Position numbers and translations under genes: made by a program. DNA of 64,000 nt from assembly GCA_964016985.1 (NCBI GenBank), contig OZ024837.1, forward strand, positions 37,330,591 to 37,394,590. The letters run 5' to 3'. Below the pieces are notes generated by a model, which made no database searches, was not told where the DNA came from, and saw nothing but the letters and a program-made list of their open reading frames with translations. This DNA is from Anodontia alba. Taxonomy: Eukaryota > Mollusca > Bivalvia > Lucinida > Lucinidae. Of this stretch, positions 41,795-53,900 are shown in pieces. How positions within the stretch are numbered: position 1 is the first letter of the stretch; each line of letters begins with the position of its first letter.

Positions 41795-44700
41795 GTAAGT
41801 ATATGTGTGTTTGATATTCTGTGAAAGCCATTACTTCATATTTTTCTATTGTTTTTATTTATTTATTTATTTTATTTTATTTATTTATTTATTTTGATTA
41901 ATTATTTATTTTGAATTCTGACTTCACTGAACTATTCCATTTTTAATACGTAAATCAAAGTACAAGCAACTGAGATCTGAGCAAAGGGTTCTTTTGATAG
42001 GTGTATATGATCTTTAAGTGAATGAAACCAGTTCAGAATGGATTAAGAAAGTAATTAAAGAGTATTCTATCCAAACCAAAAGAAAGGGGTAGTGCATTAA
42101 GTCCCAGTTTTGGCTCTCTTCTAAACAGACACATCTCTACATATTTTGTACCTGTATCCAAACCTATCATCAAATATAAATGGAACTACAGTAAAACCTG
42201 TATAAGAGAGCCACCTTTGAGACTGACTTTAAATAGTGGTTGATGTGGAAAAAGTTGTCTATCTTATAAAGGTACATGTCATGTAATTTTGCTAGCAAAA
42301 TTACATGACATGTACCTTTATAAGACAACCACCTTTCCACATCAACCATTAAAGTCAGTTTCAAAGGTGGCTGTCTTACACAGGTTTTACTGTATATGTT
42401 AGGGCCCTTTGAGGAAAATATATGTAAAAGTTCAGTCTCAGCTATGTAATCTATACAATTCAATGTCATTTATTTAACATTGCTAGACTTGAGTTTCAGG
42501 ATTTGGTTTTGATTTGGGGTTATTATGTCTAAATAAGAATATACAGACAACCCACTTTATACCGACACTCGATACAATAACCAAATTCGTTATAATGACA
42601 ATTTGACTGTCACGAAACCTTCGGTTAAGAGGTAACAATTAGTCACGAATTATGCAAGAATATTGTATTTAATACTTTAAAGAAACATCTGTTTTGGATA
42701 TTTATAGTGAGGCGATTCTACCAAATATCCAAAACATATGTTCTATGAGGAAATAAGAACAAAACAGAACCTTTCTCACATATCAATCTGCTCATTAAGT
42801 ATTCTGTACAACAGCAAATTCATTTTAATGGCAACGTCTTTGGGAACAAATGCTGTTGTTGTAACGATGGTTCACTGTATAAGGGCTTCTGTTTAATAAA
42901 TGAGCAAATATATGAAAATACAGTCGAACCGCAATAGCTCGAACACCGATGGCTCGTTTACCATGGTTAATTCGAACTCGTTTTTGAGTCCCTACGAAAT
43001 TCTTCCGAAAGCTCAAGAAACAAATATTAAGGGAAATTTTATTATTTTATCATGGAATTGTATGTTGTGTGTACTCATTAGAATCGCATCATCGAGGCGA
43101 TTCTAATGAATACACTCAACATACAATTATTGTGTAGAAAATTGAAAAGATTTCCCTAAACTATCACCATTTGCTTTCTGACCTGACTCGAACTACCCAT
43201 GTCTCGAACGAATTTCCATGGTCCCAAAGAGGTTCGACTGTATTGACATTTCTGGCGACTTTTAACACTTGGCTGGGTAAGAGCACATCTGAATACCAAA
43301 TCGATATTGATATATGATGTAGATACCGATATTGATATATGATGTAGATACCGATATTGATATATGATGTTGATACCGATATTGATATATGATGTAGATA
43401 CCGATATTGATATATGATGTTGATACCGATATTGATATATTATGTAGATACCGATATTGATATATGATGTTGATACCGATATTGATATATGATGTAGATA
43501 CCGATATTGATATATGATGTAGATACCGATATTCATATATGATGTTGATACCGATATTGAGATGTAGATACCGATATTGATATATGATGTTGATACCGAT
43601 ATTGATATATGATGTAGATCTTCACCGGCTACAGCATATTTCATGTATATTTGGTATTCAGATATGCTCTATACTAGTCAAGAGCTGAAAGTTGTTAAAA
43701 ATGCTGAAAATGACATTTCGCAGCTGTTTCCAAAAATTTTTAATGCTTATGTTTAGCTCAGAAAGGGGCCATTCAGAAAATTGTGTACCCAAACCGTAAA
43801 GTAAAACCATTCCACCAAATCTATTACAGGGAAAGCCAACTGATTAACTGGTTTTTCAGCAAACTTTAAACATCCTTGAAACACGTCGTCCTGTGTCTGT
43901 GCATGGTATCTGAAGAGTCAGGTGGCTTCCCCACTCTGGGTCTCCAAGCGGATAACGAAGACTCGGACGCAAGTGCACGATGCAATGCTGATCAGGGCTG
44001 TTGCTGGCTGGACATGCACAGAAAAGCCTGTAACCACTATATAGCGATACTGATAAAGCAGAACTTTATATTTATTTTTTTTTTTAATTTGCATTACCGT
44101 ATAAAGGGATTGGACACAAATGAGTCGGTAGGTAAGAAAAGTAACTTCGTACATGTGCGCCAAGCGAAGATTCAGACCAGCTTGCGCATTCGCGCAGTCT
44201 GATCAGGATCTTCGCGGCGTATTTCAGGTAACCAAGGATGCCAAGCTTCTTTATGAGGCAATGAAGACTGTGATCGGACTGCGCGGATGCGCAGGCTGAT
44301 TTGAGTGTACGTTTTGCGCACTTCAGCGAGTATGTTAAAATATCCTCTCCCAACTCCAGAACTACAAGCATATACGGGCACGATGATGCAAAGAAAAACA
44401 GTCACGTATGGAGTCTTATATTCCAATGAGTATACCGGCACAATAGCTCAGTTGTTAGAGCGTCCGCTTTGTGACCAGGAGGTTGTGGGTTCGACCCCCG
44501 ACTGTCATACCAAAGACTTTAAAAATGATATTAGCTGCTCTTTCGCCATTAAGAAAGTACAGCTAGGAATCACAACTGCTCTGCCAGGTGACAGTATACA
44601 GTTATTTCATGCCTGTTTGTAGACTAGTCAAAACTACTGCCCGAGGTGCCGTGGACAGCTCGATGTACTATTGCCCGAGGCCGGCGGCCGAGGGCAATAG

Positions 44701-46091
44701 TACATCGAGCTGTCCACGGTACCGTGGGCAGTAGTTTTGACTATTCCACCAAAACAGCCATAACTTTACCGTTTTATTACCCAGCTAATGCTAAAACATT
44801 ACTGATTTAGCCAATGAGCGCTGTTTTATTGACACGCGCTGTCGGCGCGTCAACGTCATTGCCGTAAAAGTTGACGTCACCATAGTCAAAACTGTTGCCG
44901 AGCGTTTTTTGCATTGGGTTTAAATGGGTGACGTCATCAAATTTGGTATAGTTAAAACTATTGACCGGCTGGTGACGTCAACATTGCGTGATTTCGTTGA
45001 CGTAGCTCCGCGCGCGCGCCAATTAAGTAATAAACAGTCTAAATAGACAAAACTATTTCATTGAGCTGTATTAAGTAGGTTGGATAATAATGTGGAATAT
45101 CACGCCTTGTGTCGGGCGTGATATATCAGTGAGGCAACACTCTAAAAGTGTGCACTGAGCTCCTTGCCACATCCTGGTATCATTGCGATATGGCTGAAAG
45201 ATTCATTACGAAAACACGTCTAGTATTCAAATATACTGAAAAGTTAATCACCGAAAAATTGAAAATTTTCAGACAAAAAATTCAAATATTTTTCGTATTT
45301 CTGCTCAAAACATAGATTGTGGGTACTCGTTAGAACCGCCTCGCAGAGGCGGTTCTAACGAATACCCACAATCTATGTTTTTGAGCAGAAAAAAGAAAAA
45401 TAATGTATACCCCTGTAAACCCCAGTTTTACTATATAAAAGTGGGGTTTAAGGGGGTCAAAATTATATAGGCATGTTTCCGTGATGTGTTTTAAGTGACG
45501 TAAAACCAGAATAAAACAAGCACAATATTCTGTTTAAAATATACAGTACTGTATAACAAGAAAAAAAAAAAAAAACATATATATGTTTTATTTTATTTTA
45601 TTATAATTACAGTTATAAAAGCCTGTGGGTTTGGAAAACCTTCTCCTGATGTGTGTGGTACAATCCGTCGGATAAAGTGTCCCAAACATTATAAATGCGT
45701 GTCAAATCCCGACCATGCCGACGACTGGGGAATTTGCTGTCCTAAAAAATGTATGTAATGTTCTTTCTTTTCTTTTCTTGATTCGTTTCTGCTCATGTAA
45801 AATGGTAAAAAAATTCAGCAGATGGCATTTTGAAACATTGTTCTTATCTTTCTAATACAGAAACAATGAAATTGTTAACATTGTTCCTACTGAACTCTGA
45901 CATGCTCTGCGTCTACAAATAGTGTGGATCCAGATTAGTCGGCTTTCTTAAGAAGCCGACTAATCTGGATCTGCACTGTTTGTCATTTAGTAAGTGAATT
46001 TGTATCAACCACCTGCATCAAGCAATCTGATTGGCTGACTATTAGAAATGGACGTGGCATCTTAATTTATTCAGCATGACAAGGGTCAAGG

Positions 46092-46125
<34 letters not shown>

Positions 46126-47899
46126 TGGTACCATTTAAAGGTCACCAGCCCTTTGTGATGTGTAATTCGCCACGTGATCCCCACCCTGATATAAACAAAC
46201 CAAAAAAAAGTAGCAAACAAATCAAACTAATATTCTGAAACCTTTACGTATGGTGTACTGTTAGGGTCAAAAGCCATGAATCTTCGTGGTACGAAGACAT
46301 TATTAGTCGCAGTACTATTTGAGCCAGCGCATTACAAAACCTACTTAAGGCATTTGCGCCCAGCGTAGACTCAGATCAGCTTGGGCATCCACCCAGTCTG
46401 ATCAGAGTCTTCACTGTGCGCTCAGTGGGTAGCTAAGGACCCAAGCTTTCTCGTGCGCACAGCGAATACCCTGATCAGACTGGACAGATGCCCAGGCTGA
46501 TCTGTCTTCGCTGGGCGCACAAGCCATTTTGTAGTTTTTGTCGTGCGCTGGCTCATTTAATATTTTAATCCGATACATATTATATTCTGTAACTTACATT
46601 TTCTCGAATTGTTACCTTGCTTATTTCTTGTTATACGTTCTTAAATTTGGATAACGTTATGTATGGTGCTAGGGTCAACAGTCATAAATTTTAGTGGTAC
46701 GAAAACATTAGTAGTCGCAGTACTATTTAATATTTTAGTCCGATATATATTATATTCTGTTTCTCACATATTCTTGAATTTTGACCCTAATGGTAAACCA
46801 TACTTATTTCCTTATCAGGCTTGAATCTATGTATGGTGTACAATTAGGGTCCGCATTCATGAATTTTAGTGGTACAAAGACATTAGTAGTCGCATTGATA
46901 TTTTAGCCAGCGCATGACAAGACCTACAAAATGGCTTGTGCGCCCAGCGTAGACTCAGATCAGCCTGGACATCTGCCCATTCTGATCAGAGTGTTCGCTG
47001 TGCGCTCAATGGGTAGCTAAGGACCAAACTTTCTTCACGCGGACAGCGAATACCCTGATCAGACTGGACAGATGCCCAGGCTGATCTGAGTCTTCGCTGG
47101 GCCCAAATGCCATTTTGTAGGTTTTGTCGTGCGCTGGCTCATTTAATATTTTAGTCCGATTCATATTATATTCTGTACCTGGCATATTCTCGAATTTTGA
47201 CCCCAATGGTAAACCATACTTATTTCTTTATCTGCTTTACCCTGAATTGGAATGTCCATTTTATTCTACCTGTTGATTTGTCTAAAACCGCCGAATGAGT
47301 GGCAAATAGGGTAGACCCTGCTCAGACACCGCGTTCTTTGGCGTCTGATATGGGTCTGCACTGTTTGTTCAGGTTTATCTGTCCGAATACTAAGGGTGTG
47401 TTTTACATTTTCAGTTACCAAACAGTGCAAGTTCGGCAAGTCGTCGGGCAATGTTTGTGGTACAGTACTAGGTCTACCCTGCCCTACAAATTACGAGTGT
47501 GTTGCTGATCCAACTCTAGCTGATGACTGGGGAATCTGCTGTCCTAAGACAGGTAAATAGCGCTCGTCTGGCCATGTCATAATATTGACCGAGTCAAGCG
47601 AAAAAGTGCCTTCGAGCGTGCGCAAAATATGCGGATTCACATCATTCTGTGCATGCGCAAGGTCTCATCCGGGTCTTTGCTTTCCATTCAATGCTTTCTA
47701 TAGTATCCGATGATTCTGCTAGCGGACAGTGAAGATCCTGATCAGACTGCACGAATGTCTCTCGGAAAGACATTTTTTGCTTGGCGTTTTATTTTTAATG
47801 AAAATATTTTGTTCTTATTGACTATATCTTATCAGAAACCATTTTTCTTTTCTTTTTCTGATTTTGTTTTCGAATATGTAGTCTTAAATTAAATTTACG

Positions 47900-47936
<37 letters not shown>

Positions 47937-50900
47937 TCTGACCTATGCATTTTCTATAGTTAAATGATTTTTTTTTGGATGTTTTTGTCTTAGAAAATAT
48001 TTTGTTTATTTTTCTTTGCTAAATTTAAATTATTGATGTTTCACAACAACATTGTGAAAAATTCGGAAAAATTGAACAAGAGGAATCTGTTGTTTATTTG
48101 CCTCTAAGTTACCTACTAATAGATTTTTGCATAATTTGCATTCATTTTGACTATGGGAAAAAGTTACAACAAATGGTTTTGCATTAAACCAAGACAAAAG
48201 TTTGCAAATTTACTTATTTTGTGCAAAGCGGCAAGCAAAAAACGTCTTTCCGAGTGATGTCGAAAGGATAGTACATTGTAATTGTAGATCAGTTCGATCC
48301 GTAATAAGTCTCATATTTCGATAAAATATTTGAACTAATGCATTACTTTAAGCGTACACTTGGTAGATCTCTTTGCCATTTTCGTGAAGGGAAATTTTTA
48401 TTACTTCCTCATTGCTTTATTGAAGCAAGTTCTTTCTGAAAAGGGGGTCTTCTCTAAAAGGAAAGAATTTGCGCCCTTTATTATAGCGCAAAATGTAGAT
48501 TTGTAGAATTTTCTACATTTCTACGTTTTGCGTCATAACAAAGCTTTCATTTTCTATCAAATCCCATATACGTTGCACATACACTCGACTCTCGTTATCT
48601 CGGTCCAAAGGACTCTCTGAAATACTTCGAGATATCCGTACTTCGTCATATCACGTTTGCAGAATTGAGGATAAAATAAATCGTACAACCACCGTTCACA
48701 AATGAATATTTAATAAAACTCCTGAAATTAGATATATATTGAAAATATTGTGGAAAAGAGAAGAAATTGCTCCTTAGGAGCAATTTCTCCTCTTTTCCTC
48801 AATATTTTGCCACCTGTTGTTAGATTTCATTGTTAAAACAGGGACCAGATTTTCCACTTCGAGATAAGCGGTTATTCGAGACAAGCGAAGTCGAGATAAC
48901 GGGAGTCAACTGTAATTTGCTTTCTTGTACAGATACACTGCATTATTTGCTCCACATATCCTAAAGGAGTAGATTGACCAGGATCTACACTGTTTTGCCA
49001 TTCTGTGAGCCTGAGCCACAACGTGAGAAAACGTACCATCTGACATATGCGCCCAACGAAGACTCAAATCAGCCTGTGCATCTGCGCACTCTGATCAGTC
49101 TTCGTTGTCCGCATAAAGAAACTTTGCATCTTTGGTTATCCAAAATACGCGCAGCGAAGATTCTTATTAGACTGCGCGAATGCACAGGCTGATCTGAATT
49201 TTCGCTGGGCGCACATCTCCGAAGGTATGTTTTCTCTGATAATGCGACGCAGTGCCTTTTAGACATGTCACTAGGACGTCAACTCGACGTATTAAACCTT
49301 TCACTCCTGAGTTCCTGAAGTGGAATATTCCATCATTGAATTTGGACATGTTCATTGATGCAAACAGGGGTTTCTGTCTAAAATGAAATAAAATAAAAAA
49401 AACAACAGAATGGCAAACAATGTAGATCTTGATGAGACGGCTCGTAACGAGCCGTCTCATGAAGATCTACACTGTTTGCACTGGTATATATTTTGGTCTG
49501 CAGGACTGAAAGGGTTAAATTTTGAGTGAGGTAGGGAGTTAAGGAGTGCGAAATTTTAGTGTTAATATGTTACCTATTGTCTAGAATAATGGGTACAAAA
49601 CAGTTAATATTAATCACTCTCAGTGCAAAGAAGAAAAAAATCTTGTTCAAATGTTATAAACAGTAAAACTCACTTAGCGTCAATGACATACCAATGGTGT
49701 ACTCTATACTTGTCAGTTATTCATTATTATAAGTACAAATATATCTTTGTCCGGTCACCTGTGCCTTCTGGTTCCCTATTTAATGTCATACGGCTGAGTG
49801 CCAGAAGCCTGAGCTCACCGGCACAGTTATATTTTTTTCTATACCTGTTCCCAGATGCCATTGGAAGCTAGTATGTATGCTCTCGACTTCAAGACAGACC
49901 TACCCGATCGGGTAGGTCTGTCTTGAAGTCGAGAGCAAAGAAAGGAAACGCTTTTTCATGGTTGTGAAAAATAATAGAGTAATACAGAGAATGACCGTAG
50001 AAAATATTTCATGATCAATCTCCACGAAAGAAAGTACAGTGTATTTACCCGATCTCAGATTTACTAAGGGTATATCCTACTTACCCCATCTCAGTTTTAC
50101 TAAGGACTTGTTGTACTGACCTGATCTCAGATGTAAAAAATGTATTTGTTTTACTAACCCAACCTCAGATTTACTAAGGGTTTATTGTACTTACCCGATC
50201 TCAGATTCGCTATGAGTTTATTGTACTTACCCGATTTCAGATTCACTAAGAGTCTATTGTACTTACCCGATCTCAGATTCACTAAGAGTTTATTGTACTT
50301 ACCGATCTCAGATGTATTAAGAGTTTATTGTACTTACTCAATCTCAGATGTATGAAGAGTTTATTGTACTTACTTGATCTCAGATTTACTAAGAGTGAGC
50401 TGTACTTCCCCGATCTTAAATTTACTAAGTGTTTATTGCACTTACCCGACTTATTAAGATTTTAACGGTCTTTGAAAATCCATCCCATCGCATCAGATTT
50501 ATGTAAGTTGAATTTCAATGGCCCAAACAACTTTTGGACCATGGAGATTTGTTCTAGAAATGGATAATTCGAGCAACTGAGGGTTAATAATAAGTCAGAA
50601 TGCGAATGGATCTCTCATCTTGATGTTCACCCTATGGAAAGGTTCATAAGTTCGAATTCTAGCTCGACCACATAAATTTTGTGGCGACTGATCATGGAGT
50701 CATTTCCGCGATCATTTCCCAGGCAGCATTCTACGTAAATCTATATCGGGCCGTCATCGGCCCGTCAGGGTAGCTGACGGGCCGATGACGGCCCGATGTA
50801 GATTACGTAGAATGCTAGCTGGGTTTCCCCATTCTGATGATTCAAGAAGGACTGTTGTTGGGTAAGCCTGCCCAGAAAAAAAAAGTGTGAGTAGGTTGAG

Positions 50901-53900
50901 TGACCGGCTAAACGGTCTTAATAGTATTGACTGGGTCGTAAAACTCTACTCAAACAAACGACCTGCCGCTTTAAGATGAGTTAAATGGAAATAGACAATT
51001 GATTCAGAGGACACGAGAGAGATCTGTCACCTTGTCTTGTGTCACATTTACACAGCCACCGTGCCAGTTAACCCTAAAGCGCCAAGCAAAATTTGTAGCA
51101 GACAACAGTTTGAGATACTTTTTTCAAAGACAGTAAGTCGTGATATTTCATGCAAATGCAAATCGTACGATTCACGTGATTTAAAAAGATTTATATTCTT
51201 TGAAAAAAAAAAATCAAAATGTCGTCTGCTGCAGTTGTGATTGGCGTTTTAAGGCATAAGTTCAGTTTTAACCCTTAAAGCGCCAAGAAAAACTACATCT
51301 GAAAATGTCGTCTGTTTATGTCGTCTGCTGAATATTCTTGAGACTTTTCAAACCTATTTTTGCATACAGGCAAACAATGTGGACCCTGATCAGACTGCTC
51401 TGGGTCCACACTGTTTGCAAAAATCACAAGCAGATGACAAAGCAGACGACAATAGTTGTGACTGGCGCTTTAAGGGTTAATTACATGCAAAGCGCATGCA
51501 TTGTCAGGTACATTATCGTTATACACAACAATTCCATTGTTCCGAGTCCTTTGATCACGGAACAAAAATTTAAAAATATGGCAAACTCTGAGCTTGCAAA
51601 TATGACTATATATGACCTGCAAACGTCTGAAGAACAAGACTACACAAGGTGAGACAGTTCAAATTTGATAATAAAATCAATGCTGTTAATTTAACAAATT
51701 ACAAGTATCAAGGTGGCGAAACACGTGACTTATGACGTCAGCCTACATACCGTAAAAAACCCTAGGGACACCTTATCTACTTACCATACGTGTCCTAAAA
51801 TTTGAAATGATCCATTCTGCTACCTGTTGATGTGTCTAAAACATTGCTGTATATATGGGAAACAGTGTAGACCCTGATCAGACGCCGCGTTCTGCGGCGT
51901 CTGATCAGGGTCTACACTGTTTGCAACAGCCTGTTTGACCTAATACTTAGGGTTATTACGGTAGGTTGCCGTCGCGGCCATTTTGAATTTTGTCTCCACT
52001 TCGAAATTGATTTCCATCCGTTCTGCGTCTGTTTACAAGTTTTGCAAGATTTGTTTTGTGCATGAGCTATACTTCATTTAACTTTTCAGGTAACAAATGC
52101 ACTTTATGCTCTTTTCACGTAATAATTTAAAACATTTCAACAGAATCGCTGCTCTGACCTTATCTTCGGCCGTACACGATCCAGTAACTTTTGTCGAGGT
52201 AAAAATGATAAATTATATGTGCTGGATAAAAAGTTAAATATATCTGAACTATATACATACTATTCATTTTTTCAGAGAAAACAAGTCTTGATAATTCATA
52301 TGAATCGTCTTAGCCCATGCAGTATTTTCTTACTGTTAACATAAACATTTTACTGAGAAAAAAAGAAATTTGTATTATATTGAGAGAGATTTCAAGACAG
52401 CCGCGTCTTTGTTCGTAAAAAATATGGCGTTACAAGTCACGTATTCCAAAATACTGCAAAATAACAACAAAAAATAATCTCTTCCATTGCAGGAGGTCAG
52501 ACACAAACTATATCTCCCACCTGGACGGCTGAAAGTCGTTCAGTTCAACATCGTGGGGCAAATTTCAAGCATAGTATTGCTGACAAGGCTCCCACAAGAC
52601 AAACTGACTTGCGAACGTTGAGTACGTACAGCAGAGGTGGTGTAAACAAATCACTTGGGCCTCCTTCAAATCAGATTAAAATGAGAAATAATATGAGGTT
52701 TTCTTACAATAAAGCTGGTGGACCCGGTGGTGAAAACCACCAATTCGATGGCAGTGGGCCAGTTCAACAGACTACAAGTAGCATAACTAAAATCGATGTG
52801 ACAGTTTCGCATAATAAAACTGAGGCTGATATGAGTATAAGCCAAACTGATGGCGAATCTATGCATAATAAGCCTGAAGTTAGTACAACCGAATCTTCGC
52901 ATAATAATCCCGAAGCTAGTACAGCCGCAACTTCGCAAAATGAAACCGAGGCTGAGAATGAAACTGAGGCTACTACAGCTCAGCCAGAAACAGGTAGGAC
53001 AACCACTGACTCTGAGAGTGAAATGATATCAACGTCGATTCATACAACTGAGAAAACAACGACCGTCGTCGCAGAGACAGAACCACCCGTTGAGAAGGAA
53101 GATATGTATCGGAATAAAACAAACGGCGGTGGACCGAATCAAGCTTTGGAGAAAGAGATTGAGGGGCCAGCATATACTGTAACTAGTAAAAGTAAGAAAC
53201 ACTTTTATTTAGATTCCCCTATTTACCCCAAATATTCAGTGTTTGGTTTGTTTGGATTGGTTTGGAGTTTAACGGCCAAGGAAACACTTTAGACATGTCG
53301 AGCCTGTCAGTTTACCAAACAACACTTTTCCTGGGCAGGTTTAGTCCTCTAAGCGATTAACCAGTACTTGTGCACATTCTTTCGCCAGGAACTGACGACG
53401 GACAGACCTGCCTTAGCAAACAGTGTAGAACCAGATCAGACGCCACAGAACACGGCGTCTGTTCTGACTACACATTGTTACTTCTTGGGCTTTTGTGATA
53501 ATTTTTTCTCATTTTGAATGATTTGAAAATAGAATATTGACCATATCAGTCCTAGGAGGCTTGAAGAGTGTTGCAAATTTACGGGAGCTATATGTGGCGT
53601 TGTGTTTTGTATGAGGGTGTTTTGTGTTTGTAACTTGTGACTTCCGTATTTTGACTTTTAAAAATAACGGCCAATTCACTGGCAACCTATGGCCAGTGAC
53701 TTTACCTTAAAAGCTACAGGAATTTCTTGTAATGCAGAATATAATAACACACATTTTTTCCCTGTTTTACCTCGCTTTTCTTTTATGTCTTTTGTCGCAC
53801 CCTTTAAAAGGCAAAACGGACATATCAAAAGACATTGCACAGAACATAAAAGCGAAAAATCAAAACATAAAACTTTATAGTCAAAACACAGAAATCACAA

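Larger units (their letters stand above)
46245..47240 (+). repeat. Triplicated 172-bp unit, two of three carrying a 234-bp palindrome
   Basis: The unit tatggtgtactgttagggtc a .. ggtacgaagacattattagt cgcagtactattt .. tccgatacatattatattct gt occurs at 46249, 46660 and 46832. Units 1 and 3 carry a family G palindrome at the same site; unit 2 is uninterrupted. Confidence 0.9.

Noticed and set aside
43156..43644. 162-codon minus-strand frame with YINIGIYIIYQYRY repeats
   Set aside because: Translation of the 25-bp minisatellite; three units make 75 bp and keep the frame open by chance.
44441..44513. Functional tRNA gene
   Set aside because: A and B boxes are good, but acceptor stem ends do not pair, and the downstream sequence matches a SINE tail seen at 8364.
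44872..45000. CRE-type promoter from tgacgtca motifs
   Set aside because: Motifs are part of a repeated, palindromic element and no transcription start or exon lies nearby.
52666..52938. Minus-strand 90-codon frame
   Set aside because: Shadow of the Ser/Thr/Glu-rich exon on the plus strand.
53192..53290. Extension of the Ser/Thr-rich exon to the in-frame TAG
   Set aside because: A gtaaga donor precedes it, and the extension translates a minus-strand SINE.
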